Shown here: positions 19,671 through 28,512 of the stretch, one piece after another | How the letters are laid out: the number at the start of each line of letters is the position of its first letter | Numbering within the stretch: position 1 is the stretch's first letter | NCBI GenBank assembly: GCA_018260315.1 | Contig: JAGLBJ010000004.1 | Coordinates: 1-55,638 of the forward strand | Origin: Moraxellaceae bacterium | GTDB taxonomy: Bacteria > Pseudomonadota > Gammaproteobacteria > Pseudomonadales > Moraxellaceae | Length of the DNA: 55,638 bases | Direction: 5' to 3' | Translations under genes and position numbers: made by a program | The notes under the pieces: model-generated | Told to the model about the DNA's origin: nothing | Seen by the model: only the letters and a program-made list of their open reading frames with translations | Database searches by the model: none

Positions 19671-20597
19671 ATGAATTTTCAACAAATGCGCATTATTCGC
19701 GAAACAGTACGCTGTAATTACAATCTAACTCAAGTTGGGCATACCCTTTTTAAGTCCCAATCGGGGGTCTCAAAACACATTAAAGACCTGGAAGATGAAC
19801 TGGGCGTTGCATTATTTGTCCGTAAAGGTAAACGTTTATTAGGGTTGACGGCACCGGGGCAGGAACTTCTGGTGATCGTTGAGCGCATGTTGCACGATGT
19901 GCATAATATCAGAACCCTGGCCGAGCATTACACCAGTCGCGATATGGGCGATTTAACGGTTGCAACGACGCATACTCAATCGCGTTATGTTTTACCATCA
20001 GTTATACAGGGATTTAAGCAACTTTTTCCCAAAGTACATCTACGTCTTCTGCAAGCCTCTCCAACGGAAATTGCCACTATGCTGATTGAAGGAAAGGCCG
20101 ATATCGGCATTGCGACCGAATCCCTTTCCGGTTATGAGGAGTTGATCACTTTTCCGTATTACAGTTGGCATCATACGGTGGTGGTACCGCCGAAACACCC
20201 TTTAGTTGTACTTGAGCAGGTTACGCTTGAGGATATTGCTCAATATCCCATTATTACCTATATTGACGGGCATACGGGCCGTTCTGCAATTGATAAATCG
20301 TTTGCCAACGCAGGTTTAAAGCCTGACATCGTGATGACAGCAATGGCTTCAGATGTTATTAAAACTTATGTTGAGCTGGGCATGGGGGTGGGAATTATTG
20401 CAAACATGGCCTTTAACGATAAACAAGACCAGCATTTGTCTATAATATCGGCAAAACCGTTTTTTCAACAGCATACCACCTTGCTGGCTGTTCGAAAGGG
20501 ACACTTTTTACGGCGTTTTGGCTATCAGTTTCTTGAATTGTGTAATCCTGAACTTGCTGAAACAACATTGCAGGGCGCCATTCAAGTGGCCCCATAA
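19671..20597 (+). CDS. cysB: LysR-type regulator of sulfur assimilation, CysB/Cbl type
   Basis: 308-aa LysR regulator. The N-terminal winged helix begins MNFQQMRIIRETVR and contains SQSGVSKHIKDLEDELGVALF, the CysB/Cbl subgroup pattern. The effector domain shows ATTHTQSRYVLP and GHTGRSAID, residues that in CysB hold sulfate or the inducer acetylserine. AGGA precedes the ATG by 6 bp. It faces the sulfate importer operon tail-to-tail, and cysK lies 6 kb further on, so control of these genes is likely. CysB and Cbl cannot be told apart from sequence alone here. Confidence 0.85.
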   Translation: MNFQQMRIIRETVRCNYNLTQVGHTLFKSQSGVSKHIKDLEDELGVALFVRKGKRLLGLTAPGQELLVIVERMLHDVHNIRTLAEHYTSRDMGDLTVATTHTQSRYVLPSVIQGFKQLFPKVHLRLLQASPTEIATMLIEGKADIGIATESLSGYEELITFPYYSWHHTVVVPPKHPLVVLEQVTLEDIAQYPIITYIDGHTGRSAIDKSFANAGLKPDIVMTAMASDVIKTYVELGMGVGIIANMAFNDKQDQHLSIISAKPFFQQHTTLLAVRKGHFLRRFGYQFLELCNPELAETTLQGAIQVAP

Positions 20598-20767
20598 AAT
20601 GTTTATAGTCGTTGCAAACAGGAGACTTTTTATATCTAAAGAAGCATTTTAAGCGAGTTGTGGTTGCTTAGAGGGCACACATTAGCGTTAGACGCCAACC
20701 TAAACCTTAAATAACCCGCTGAGCCGGGTAGACTATAATAGGCTTTGTTAAAACCTGGTATTATGCT

Positions 20768-20788
20768 AAAAAGGGCAAAAAATCGCCC
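20768..20788 (-). terminator. Possible terminator after cysA
   Basis: On the minus strand GGGC and GCCC flank an 8-nt T-rich loop and are followed by TTTTT, 24 bp beyond the cysA stop. The stem is short, so confidence is modest. Confidence 0.4.
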
Positions 20789-20811
20789 ATGCGGCCATTT
20801 TACGCTCTACA

Positions 20812-21894
20812 TCAGGCAACCCGGAAAGTATCCTTAAGTGCCAGTTCCCGGTTTAGCCGTAAACCGCTTTTGGCATCAAAAATATGCAGTTGACGCGCAC
20901 CGACGTAAACGGTTTGTCCTACCTCGATAGCCAAGGTCTCAGCTTCATTCGAGCCTAAACTGACCGCTAATAAATGCCCTTGCGCGTCATACGTGCTCAA
21001 CAGCGTTCGTCCAGCATGCCAACCCACATGGCTGATCTGAACAGGTAGACTATGTGCTGAGTTATTCTCAACGCTTAGTTGCACCTCATCAGGTCGCACG
21101 TATATCACATAATTCTGTGCTTTTGTTGTTGTTATGCCTAAAAGACGTGCCCCCTGTTCGGTTGACAAACGGCTTGCTTCACCTACAAAATCCATAACAA
21201 ATATAGAAGCCGGCATGTTGTACACCTGTTTCGGTGTGCCCATTTGTTCAATACGCCCGCGATTCATGACCACTACACGGTCCGCCAGTTCCAAGGCTTC
21301 TTCTTGGTCATGTGTAACCATTACCGTGGTAAGTTTTAAATCATCATGTAAATGGCGTAGCCATTGACGTAGGCCGCGTCGCACCTGTGCATCTAACGCT
21401 CCAAACGGTTCATCAAGTAATAATACTTGCGGATTAATCGCCAATGCACGCGCCAGGGCCACCCGTTGACGTTGTCCACCAGACAATTGCTCAGGTTTGC
21501 GCTGTGCCAAGCCGGACAATTGTACTTTGGTTAATAAACTACTGACTTTTTCATGAATCGCTGAGGCGGATAATCGTTCACGTCGTTTGGGCAATGTCAG
21601 CCCGAAAGCCACATTATCAAACACCGATAAATGCCGAAATAAGGCATAATTTTGAAATACAAAACCTACGCGTCGTGCCTGCACGCTTAAATGCTGGGCT
21701 TCGGTTGGGCCAAACCAGATTTTACCGGCATTAAGATGCTCCAAACCTGCCAAAGTGCGTAGCAGGGTGGTTTTGCCACAGCCCGACGGGCCCACCAGGG
21801 CAATCAGTTCGCCTGACTGAATATCCAGATTAATTTCATGAAGCGCTGGCTGTAAACCATAGTGCTTGGTTAGTTTTTCGATACGCAGTTGCAT
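20812..21894 (-). CDS. cysA: Sulfate/thiosulfate ABC importer ATPase
   Basis: 360 aa. Walker [10 protein letters not shown] near residue 35, Q-loop [13 protein letters not shown], signature [15 protein letters not shown], Walker [14 protein letters not shown], and switch histidine [11 protein letters not shown]-terminal TOBE-like regulatory part follows ([17 protein letters not shown]). [14 protein letters not shown] is typical of CysA. It drives ATP-dependent uptake of sulfate and thiosulfate with CysT and CysW. Last gene of sbp-cysT-cysW-cysA, 20 bp after cysW. Confidence 0.95.
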   Translation of the reverse strand: MQLRIEKLTKHYGLQPALHEINLDIQSGELIALVGPSGCGKTTLLRTLAGLEHLNAGKIWFGPTEAQHLSVQARRVGFVFQNYALFRHLSVFDNVAFGLTLPKRRERLSASAIHEKVSSLLTKVQLSGLAQRKPEQLSGGQRQRVALARALAINPQVLLLDEPFGALDAQVRRGLRQWLRHLHDDLKLTTVMVTHDQEEALELADRVVVMNRGRIEQMGTPKQVYNMPASIFVMDFVGEASRLSTEQGARLLGITTTKAQNYVIYVRPDEVQLSVENNSAHSLPVQISHVGWHAGRTLLSTYDAQGHLLAVSLGSNEAETLAIEVGQTVYVGARQLHIFDAKSGLRLNRELALKDTFRVA

Positions 21895-21914
21895 GACAGG
21901 TTATTCCAAAAAAA

Positions 21915-22823
21915 TTAATGCTGATGCCCGTGCCGAGCGCCAATCCATGTTTTAATCCCTAAAGTCAAAACCGCCGTTAAGGCCAATAACGAGGCCACCG
22001 CAAACGCTGCGCTAAACTGATAATCGTTATACAATACTTCAATATGCAACGGTAACGTATTGGTTTGGCCGCGAATATGCCCCGACACGACCGACACCGC
22101 GCCAAACTCACCCAGAGCACGCGCATTACAAAGCAATATGCCGGTTAGCAATGTCCAGCGAATGGACGGCAATGTGACCCGCCAAAACATTTGCCAGCCG
22201 CTTGCCCCAAGCGTCAATGCGGCTTCTTCACTATCGCGGCCCTGTGTATCCATAAACGAAATCAATTCACGGGCCACAAACGGCAGGGTAATAAACACGG
22301 TGGCCAAAATAATGGCAGGCAAGGCATATAATATTTTAAGGTCATGCTGATAAAGCCAATTACCCCACCAGCCCTGTGTCCCAAATAACAGCACCAACAT
22401 TAGCCCTGCAATAACCGGCGACACCGAAAATGGTAAGTCCACCAATGTCAACAACAGCGACCGACCAGCAAACCTAAAGCGCGTGACTGCCCACGCCGTT
22501 GCCAAGCCAAAAATGATATTGACCGGCACAGCCACCGACGCTGCAAGCAAACTCAGCCGAATGGCAGAACGTGTATCATCATTAACCAAGGCCTGAACAT
22601 ACACGCGCCAACCCTGCTTAAATGCCTCGGCAAAAACCAGTGCTAGCGGTAATAACAGCAAAGCAGCAAACAGCAGCAGCGCCACTGTTATTAACACACG
22701 TTGTACCCAAATACTTTCGGTAATAGCGCGATTGGGCTCCTGACGAATGGCAGTGGGCGAATAGCCCGGCTCAGGGTCGCTTAGTCGCGGTGTATTAGCA
22801 GGCAATACATCTAAAGGCTGCAT
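21915..22823 (-). CDS. cysW: Sulfate ABC permease CysW
   Basis: 302 aa inner-membrane permease with about six hydrophobic helices (first near residues 44-65, LITVALLLFAALLLLPLALVF split over the membrane). The cytoplasmic EAA loop reads DSEEAALTLGASGWQMFWRVTLP, which docks on CysA. The NARALGEFGAVSVVSG text near the C-terminus is typical of CysW. The first 40 residues are polar and proline-rich, longer than usual. It starts 15 bp after cysT. Confidence 0.95.
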   Translation of the reverse strand: MQPLDVLPANTPRLSDPEPGYSPTAIRQEPNRAITESIWVQRVLITVALLLFAALLLLPLALVFAEAFKQGWRVYVQALVNDDTRSAIRLSLLAASVAVPVNIIFGLATAWAVTRFRFAGRSLLLTLVDLPFSVSPVIAGLMLVLLFGTQGWWGNWLYQHDLKILYALPAIILATVFITLPFVARELISFMDTQGRDSEEAALTLGASGWQMFWRVTLPSIRWTLLTGILLCNARALGEFGAVSVVSGHIRGQTNTLPLHIEVLYNDYQFSAAFAVASLLALTAVLTLGIKTWIGARHGHQH

Positions 22824-22838
22824 CGTTTTCTCGTTCGC

Positions 22839-23678
22839 TTAAAGCGTTTGACCACGTTGATTTTTTAAAAGCTGTTGTTGCAATAGGTTAATGACCAATA
22901 GCAACATAAACGACACCACTAACATAATGACCGCAATGGCAGTGGCCGCAGCATAATTGTATTCTTCCAGATTCGATATAATAAGCAGAGGCGCAATTTC
23001 GGTTTTGTAGGGCATATTGCCTGCAATAAAAATCACTGAGCCGTATTCACCAATGCCGCGAGCGAGTGCCAACGCAAATCCGGTCAGCAGCGCCGGCGCA
23101 ACTAACGGAAAAATAACTCGCCATACCGTCTGGCTGCGGGTTGCGCCCAGAGTTGCCGCTGCCTGTTCAAGCTCTGCCTCAATATCACCCAAGACCGGCT
23201 GCACCGTTCGTACGACAAACGGTAAGCCAATAAACAGTAGGGCCAGCGTAATCCCGATTGTGCTATACGCGACTTTAATGCCTAGGGGTTCAAGCCATTG
23301 CCCTATCCAGCCATTTTTACTATACAGCGCGGTCAGTGCAATGCCAGCCACTGCAGTTGGCAAGGCAAATGGTAAATCAATCAGTGCATCTACCCATCGT
23401 CGACCGATAAAGTCATAACGCACCAGCACCCAGGCCAGCAGCCCTCCAATAGCGACACTTAAAACCCCAGCCAGGGTTGCGGTGCTAAAACTTACCCATA
23501 AGGCACTTTGCAGACGCTCGGACTGCAATAACTGAAGCCACTGCGCTGTATCTAAACCCAGCGATTTAATAAAAAGTGCAGCAAGTGGCAACAAGACCAG
23601 TGCAGTCAAAATAATGACCGAAATACCAAGCGATAACCCCAATCCGGGTAAGGCAGTTTTATGGGTAAAAAATTTCAT
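22839..23678 (-). CDS. cysT: Sulfate ABC permease CysT (CysU)
   Basis: 279 aa permease, partner of CysW in the CysTW channel. Six likely membrane spans; VDALIDLPFALPTAVAGIALTALY and GIGEYGSVIFIAGNMPYKTEI are family signatures, and the EAA loop is LEQAAATLGATRSQTVWRVIFP. It starts 26 bp after the sbp stop and is followed by cysW. No strong ribosome site is visible. Confidence 0.95.
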   Translation of the reverse strand: MKFFTHKTALPGLGLSLGISVIILTALVLLPLAALFIKSLGLDTAQWLQLLQSERLQSALWVSFSTATLAGVLSVAIGGLLAWVLVRYDFIGRRWVDALIDLPFALPTAVAGIALTALYSKNGWIGQWLEPLGIKVAYSTIGITLALLFIGLPFVVRTVQPVLGDIEAELEQAAATLGATRSQTVWRVIFPLVAPALLTGFALALARGIGEYGSVIFIAGNMPYKTEIAPLLIISNLEEYNYAAATAIAVIMLVVSFMLLLVINLLQQQLLKNQRGQTL

Positions 23679-23704
23679 TTTATTTTAGGACTCACATGGC
23701 CTCA

Positions 23705-24712
23705 TCAATGATTTTTTGCCAATTCTGCTTCAATCTGGTCAAAAATTCCGCCGTTGTCAAAATGCACCTTTTGTGCGGTGGCCCAATCGCCAGCAACCTC
23801 CCGAATGGTAAAGGTTTTTACGGGTAAAAATTGCTTGGCATATTGGGCCGCAATTTGCGGATTACGGGGCCGATAGTAGTTTTTAGCCGCAATTTGCTGA
23901 CCACGTGGGCTATACAGATAATTCAAATAAGCGGTTGCCAAAATGCGTGTACCGTGTTTGTCAACATTGCGGTCGACCAGAGAAACCGACGGCTCGGTTA
24001 AAATTGTACGCGATGGCACCACCACTTCAAAAGCGCCTTTATCCAGTTCATGTGTCGCTAAATACGCTTCATTTTCCCAAGCAATGAGTACATCACCAAT
24101 GCCGCGTTCAGCAAAGGTTGTAAGCGAACCGCGTGCGCCACTGTCCAATACTTTGACATTAGAATAGATTTTTTTGATAAATTCACGTGCCGTCGCATCG
24201 GTTGCACCAGGTTGCGCCTTGGCATAACCCCATGCTGCCAAATAATTCCAACGTGCGCCGCCTCCGGTTTTTGGGTTTGCGGTAATAACCGCCACACTGG
24301 GCTTGGTCAGATCGTTCCAGTCATGAATTTGCTTGGGATTGCCCTTACGCACCAGAAATACAATGGTCGAGGTATAGGGTGCAGCATGGTCCGGCAGGCG
24401 AGTACTCCAGTTTTGTGCCACCAAACCGGCTTTGGCAAGTTGGTCAATGTCACCACCCAGAGCTAAAGTCACCACGTCGGCTTCAAGCCCATCAATCACT
24501 GCTCGTGCCTGTTTTCCACTTCCACCATGAGACTGCTTAAAGGTTACGTCCTGTCCGGTTTTGGTTTTCCAAAACGTACCAAAATCTTTGTTAAAATCCT
24601 GATACAGTTCCCGGGTTGGGTCATAGGATACATTGAGAAATTCAAGCGCAGATGCCGAAACAGAGGTTAAGGCAGCCGTTAGGGTTATGGCCGTAAAAAT
24701 AAGCTTGTTCAT
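23705..24712 (-). CDS. sbp: Periplasmic sulfate-binding protein
   Basis: 335 aa. Cleavable signal peptide of about 22 residues ending SVSASA, then [15 protein letters not shown], the standard start of mature Sbp/CysP proteins. [26 protein letters not shown] and [20 protein letters not shown] are sulfate-pocket and hinge regions. It captures sulfate in the periplasm for CysTWA. First gene of the operon, so the promoter and likely CysB control lie in the region just upstream. Confidence 0.95.
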   Translation of the reverse strand: MNKLIFTAITLTAALTSVSASALEFLNVSYDPTRELYQDFNKDFGTFWKTKTGQDVTFKQSHGGSGKQARAVIDGLEADVVTLALGGDIDQLAKAGLVAQNWSTRLPDHAAPYTSTIVFLVRKGNPKQIHDWNDLTKPSVAVITANPKTGGGARWNYLAAWGYAKAQPGATDATAREFIKKIYSNVKVLDSGARGSLTTFAERGIGDVLIAWENEAYLATHELDKGAFEVVVPSRTILTEPSVSLVDRNVDKHGTRILATAYLNYLYSPRGQQIAAKNYYRPRNPQIAAQYAKQFLPVKTFTIREVAGDWATAQKVHFDNGGIFDQIEAELAKNH

Positions 24713-24759
24713 GATTAAATTCCAATCGTTTCACTTGAGATGAGCATCAGTTTAAAAGA

Positions 24760-24776
24760 TTACTGTTATTCAGTAA
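24760..24776 (-). promoter_or_regulatory. Inverted repeat upstream of sbp
   Basis: TTACTGttattCAGTAA, a perfect 6-bp inverted repeat with 5-bp centre, 48 bp before the sbp start in an otherwise AT-rich leader. It is well placed for a regulator such as CysB, but CysB sites are loosely conserved and the assignment is a guess. Confidence 0.3.
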
Positions 24777-25137
24777 AATAATTAAAAATAATATTAATAT
24801 GAATTTTTTTGCTAACCAGTACATATACCTCGCCTATGAACACAACTAGTTAGGTACTATGAGGATTGTTACAAGATAAAAACTGTCTAACTGCTTTTTA
24901 CAGGAGACTCAATATTATTGGTTATAATTTATAAGGCCCTTAATAACAGATAAGTGGGCCACGCATAGATGAGCCAGGCGTTTGCCAAATGCTTAATGCT
25001 TTCAAACAATTTTAGCGTTATCTAAACCGGTTACCTGGTATCTGTAATTTTTAACATGCAGATAGTCTTGTGGTTAAAAGCTATGTATGTATTAAAGGTG
25101 TTTAAATGTGAGGTTTGGGGAGGGTTTCTCTACTTAT
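24777..25137. other. Spacer between sbp leader and methyltransferase relic
   Basis: No supported gene on either strand. GGCCC at 24935 and GGGCC at 24956 form an inverted repeat with a 16-nt loop, without a T-run. Confidence 0.4.
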
Positions 25138-25542
25138 TTATATCTTTTGCAAAACAATGATACTTTCTTCGGTCACAGTATCGGTTTTTTCACCTACGAC
25201 ATTGGTCGCACTGACCTTTTTTGGCATACGTTTATTATGGATATCACCATAATATATATTCTTTAATCTTAATCCATAATTGCGTCCAAGTTCAGCTATG
25301 ATGATATCAGTGTGAAGTGTAGTATCATTAACAATCCTTGAAGCAGTCACCAAAATAAAATAACCGTCTTTCTTAAGATAGCTTGCTCCGTTTTCGATAC
25401 ATTTATCTAGGGTTTCATAAAAAGAAACAATGTTTTTGAGTCTATCTCTAGCTTGCTTTTGTTCTTTGATTGCTTGGGCTAAGGCGATTCTGCCTAAAAA
25501 CAGCTCTTGGATATTTTTAATGGTAAGCGATTTTTGATTAAG
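25138..25542 (-). pseudogene. C-terminal relic of a DNA methyltransferase
   Basis: An open frame of about 134 codons on the minus strand, bounded upstream by a stop (25543-25545) and without an ATG or a ribosome site at its head. The readable part contains YLKKDGYFILVTASRI, then LHTDIIIAELGRNYGLRL, NKRMPKK, SATNVVG and ESIIVLQKI at the end. This order resembles the final third of site-specific (probably N4-cytosine) DNA methyltransferases: the GGYF..V strand, a TD..IAEL helix, NKRMP and a closing E.I.VL(R/Q)K strand. The catalytic SPPY and SAM-binding motifs are missing, so the gene is 5'-truncated. It lies back-to-back with the fragment at 25592-25783. Confidence 0.55.
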
Positions 25543-25591
25543 CTATAGCCAATATACTATGCTCTATGACTGGCATAATTTTATCTAGTAA

Positions 25592-25783
25592 AGCCTGTTT
25601 ATCAAAACAAATGCAGATACTCGCAAAAATCAAAACGGCAATGAGGAATTTCATTACACATCAGCTACTATTTTCTATGACTTTATTTCATTTGAAAATT
25701 TCCTGGATTTAGTTGAACAGGGTGTGATGATGTATGATGTTCGCATTGGGGCTTATAAAATGGGCGACAAAATCAGACTATAA
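25592..25783 (+). pseudogene. C-terminal relic of a restriction endonuclease
   Basis: A 63-codon open frame without a start codon, preceded by a stop. It reads like real protein: LFIKTNADTRKN, NGNEEFHYTSATIFYDF, FENFLDLVEQGVMMYDVRIGAYK. The chain E-F-(H/Y)-Y ... F..FL.L...G....D(V/I)RIG is what I recall from the C-terminal part of MvaI/BcnI-like restriction enzymes. Such enzymes pair with N4-cytosine methyltransferases, which fits the neighbouring relic. The protein ends soon after RIGAYK, so the 3' end may be damaged as well. Family assignment is tentative. Confidence 0.45.
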
Positions 25784-25953
25784 TTTAAAATCGTTCAGTT
25801 ACTTATTTTATAATAAGTAGACCCAAAAATTAAAGTTATGATATACCATAACATGACTTAGTACGGTATCTTACTGTTCCAAGAACCCTTTCTTGAAAGC
25901 GTATTTTATTTCATTTTTTTAATGGTTTGTTACAGCATTCAAAAGTTACATTT

Positions 25954-25985
25954 AAAAAAACCGCGCAATAAATACACGGTTTTTA
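25954..25985 (-). terminator. Terminator of ppa
   Basis: On the minus strand AAAAACCGTG pairs with CGCGGTTTTT (10 bp, one G-U) around a 9-nt loop and ends in seven T's, 23 bp after the ppa stop. Confidence 0.75.
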
Positions 25986-26008
25986 ATTGCTCAAAATCTC
26001 GTTAACCG

Positions 26009-26551
26009 TTATTTCGCGCCATCTGCCTTTTTAGCGGCTTCAATTGATTTTAAAATATCCTTGCGGGCTGCTTCGGCACCTTCCCAATTCGTCACTTTAA
26101 CCCATTTGCCAGGTTCTAGCGCCTTGTAATTGGTGAAAAAATGTTCAATTTGTCCAATCAATAGCGGTGGCAAATCGGTATATTCCTGCACATCATTATA
26201 AAGTGATGATAGTTTGGCATGGGGTACAGCAATTAGTTTGGTATCTACACCCGCCTCATCTTCCATGTTTAATTTGCCCACCACGCGGCAACGAATTACA
26301 GCGCCCGGCACCACAGGATACGGCGTAACCACCAGTACATCTAACGGGTCGCCATCTTCGGACAGCGTATGGGGAATATAACCATAGTTAGCAGGATAGC
26401 GCATGCCCGTACCGATAAAACGGTCAACAAATAATGCGTCTGAATCTTTATCGATTTCGTATTTGATGGGGTCTTGTTGCGCCGGAATTTCAATAATCAC
26501 ATAAATATCGTTCGGTACGTCTTTACCGATTGGAACCTGTTTAAAACCCAT
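26009..26551 (-). CDS. ppa: Inorganic pyrophosphatase (family I)
   Basis: Cytoplasmic hexameric enzyme that hydrolyses pyrophosphate and pulls biosynthetic reactions forward. 180 aa. Family I markers: [47 protein letters not shown], metal ligands in DEAGVDTKL and the closing [14 protein letters not shown]. The ATG at 26551 has AAGGTG about 6 bp upstream; an in-frame GTG at 26560 would overlap that site and is rejected. Confidence 0.95.
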   Translation of the reverse strand: MGFKQVPIGKDVPNDIYVIIEIPAQQDPIKYEIDKDSDALFVDRFIGTGMRYPANYGYIPHTLSEDGDPLDVLVVTPYPVVPGAVIRCRVVGKLNMEDEAGVDTKLIAVPHAKLSSLYNDVQEYTDLPPLLIGQIEHFFTNYKALEPGKWVKVTNWEGAEAARKDILKSIEAAKKADGAK

Positions 26552-26600
26552 CGTATTCACCTTTAAAAATTAACGTCAGAAGAAATGGTTTAATGAACCG

Positions 26601-27014
26601 TTAAAACCGTGCCGAATATAGCATAAGAACAATCGGACAACATAATGCCAGCGCCCACGTCAGCGAACGAAAGGTGGCCAAATTTGCCAAATACGCGATG
26701 CCGTAAAGAATACGCAGCACGACGTATAACCATACCAGTTCATTAATCATATACTGCGGCAAGACCACATACTGGGCTATAAGCACACTGGCCAAAAAAA
26801 ATGGCAGCGATTCGTAACTGTTGGTTTGAGCCGCATGGGCACGCGCAGCAATACCGGTGGTATGCGCCAAAAATGCCCGCGGATTTTGATTGTCACTGAC
26901 TTTAAAACGACCAAACGCGCGCGCCGCCGACGAAAACACATACGGTAACAAACACGCAGCCAGCATTCCGTAAATGGCCAAATTCATGCTGTCCCAGGCG
27001 AGTGTGTGACTCAT
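26601..27014 (-). CDS. MAPEG family membrane protein
   Basis: 137 aa with about four hydrophobic segments ([67 protein letters not shown]). NPRAF, the [18 protein letters not shown] region and [10 protein letters not shown] are typical of the MAPEG family (membrane-associated eicosanoid/glutathione metabolism), whose bacterial members mostly have unknown substrates. Its ATG overlaps the cysK stop by four bases, so the two are probably translated together. Confidence 0.85.
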   Translation of the reverse strand: MSHTLAWDSMNLAIYGMLAACLLPYVFSSAARAFGRFKVSDNQNPRAFLAHTTGIAARAHAAQTNSYESLPFFLASVLIAQYVVLPQYMINELVWLYVVLRILYGIAYLANLATFRSLTWALALCCPIVLMLYSARF

Positions 27015-28048
27015 GCGTTATCCTTGGCAGGCGGGCGCTCGCCTTGTTCATTAAAGACCCCTTCAAACAATACCGAGCTTAAATAACGTTCGGCAGAATC
27101 AGGCAAAATAACCACCAGCGTTTTACCCTGCATATCTGGCCGGGCTGCTATACGCGCTGCTGCACATAATGCCGCCCCGCACGAAATACCGCATAAAATG
27201 CCTTCTTCAAGCATGGCCCGCCTTGCCCAAGAGATTGCATCGGTACTCCTCACGGTTTCAACCGCATCAACCACGCTTAAATCTAAATTGCCGGGAATAA
27301 AGTTAGCGCCAATGCCTTGAATTTTATGCGGTGCCGGTTTTAATGCTTCACCCTTCAAGGTTTGGGTAATCAAGGGTGATTCGGCCGGTTCAACCGCCAC
27401 ACTGTACAGTGGCTGATGCTTCTCACGTTCAAAATAATGCGATATACCCGAAATCGTCCCTCCTGTACCCACCCCCGCCACCAATACATCGACGTGGCCG
27501 CCGGTCGCATTCCAGATTTCTGGACCCGTCGTTTGGGCATGAATCGCGGGATTAGCCGGATTATTAAACTGCTGCGGTAAAAAATATTTTTCGGGTTCGG
27601 CTGCAACCTTGGCCATTGCCGCATCAACCGCGCCCTGCATGCCTTTGGCCGCATCGGTTAATTCCAAATGCGCCCCCAAGGCCTGCAACACTTTACGACG
27701 CTCCAGGCTCATACTGGACGGCATGGTCAGGGTAATGGCATAACCTTTCGCAGCCGCAACAAAAGCTAACGCGATGCCCGTATTGCCACTGGTCGGCTCA
27801 ACAATCTGCATACCGGGCTTTAACGCACCGCGCGCCTCGGCATCGGCAATCATGGCAGCCCCGACCCGGCATTTAACCGAACCGGCAGGATTGCGACTTT
27901 CAATTTTAGCCAATACGGTCACGCCTGAAGGCATAATACGATTTAACCGAATCAGGGGCGTATGACCTATGGATTCGGCATTGTTATTGTAAATACTGCT
28001 GGCTAAATCGGCCCCGCGTGAAAGAAGCAACGTTGAAGAGTTTGACAT
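27011..28048 (-). CDS. cysK: Cysteine synthase A
   Basis: PLP enzyme forming cysteine from O-acetylserine and sulfide. 345 aa from the ATG at 28048. Visible: [15 protein letters not shown] with the PLP lysine, [13 protein letters not shown] (acetylserine loop), [10 protein letters not shown] phosphate loop, [10 protein letters not shown] and [10 protein letters not shown]. The sequence AKGMQGA and [13 protein letters not shown] points to CysK rather than CysM. The frame extends to 28093, but AGGA 8 bp before 28048 favours the shorter form. It shares the region with the sulfate importer and a CysB-type gene. Confidence 0.93.
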   Translation of the reverse strand: MSNSSTLLLSRGADLASSIYNNNAESIGHTPLIRLNRIMPSGVTVLAKIESRNPAGSVKCRVGAAMIADAEARGALKPGMQIVEPTSGNTGIALAFVAAAKGYAITLTMPSSMSLERRKVLQALGAHLELTDAAKGMQGAVDAAMAKVAAEPEKYFLPQQFNNPANPAIHAQTTGPEIWNATGGHVDVLVAGVGTGGTISGISHYFEREKHQPLYSVAVEPAESPLITQTLKGEALKPAPHKIQGIGANFIPGNLDLSVVDAVETVRSTDAISWARRAMLEEGILCGISCGAALCAAARIAARPDMQGKTLVVILPDSAERYLSSVLFEGVFNEQGERPPAKDNA

Positions 28049-28178
28049 GCGCTTATCCTTATTCGAATCGTCGACCGTTTTAATAAAACACAACTACATT
28101 TTGCCACATCATAGCACTTTAAAACGCTAAAATCTGCTATACAATGGTGCCATTATATCAACAGTTCTTAGGTGCACC

Positions 28179-28397
28179 ATGGTCTTAACTGATGCTACAT
28201 TTACAAAACTGGGGCTCTATGTGGGTATCCCGATTGCTTTGATTTTTCTGTTTTTCATTATCTGGGAATTAGCCAAGGAGTCCAAGGCCGGCCGGTTTGG
28301 CACCATCATGATGTTTGTGATTTTAGGCGGGGGATTTGTCAGTTTTATTATTAAAGAAGTGTTGGTCTATTTTATCGGCCATGAAATGCGTAAATAA
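28179..28397 (+). CDS. DUF2788 small membrane protein
   Basis: 72 aa with two hydrophobic helices (LYVGIPIALIFLFFIIWEL and TIMMFVILGGGFVSFIIKEVLVYFI) joined by a short basic loop (KESKAGRFG). Length and pattern match DUF2788, a small family of unknown function common in Pseudomonas and Acinetobacter relatives. It is divergent from cysK and ends at a shared terminator with fadD. Confidence 0.75.
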   Translation: MVLTDATFTKLGLYVGIPIALIFLFFIIWELAKESKAGRFGTIMMFVILGGGFVSFIIKEVLVYFIGHEMRK

Positions 28398-28460
28398 TAG
28401 GGAACGCTTTTAATTAATATATTAACGATTTATCATTCAACTAATCTTCCAAAATAAAAC

Positions 28461-28489
28461 GCCGTTTTAATCGATTAAATTAAAACGGC
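28461..28489. terminator. Bidirectional terminator, DUF2788 / fadD
   Basis: GCCGTTTTAAT and ATTAAAACGGC form a perfect 11-bp stem with a 7-nt loop between convergent genes. On the minus (fadD) side it is followed by T-rich GTTTTATTTT; on the plus side the T-run is poor. Confidence 0.7.
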
Positions 28490-28512
28490 CTAGTATTAAG
28501 CTATCTATACAA

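Noticed and set aside
20719..20734. Small hairpin ACCCG...CGGGT between cysB and cysA
   Set aside because: Five-bp stem without a T-run on either side; not enough for a terminator call.
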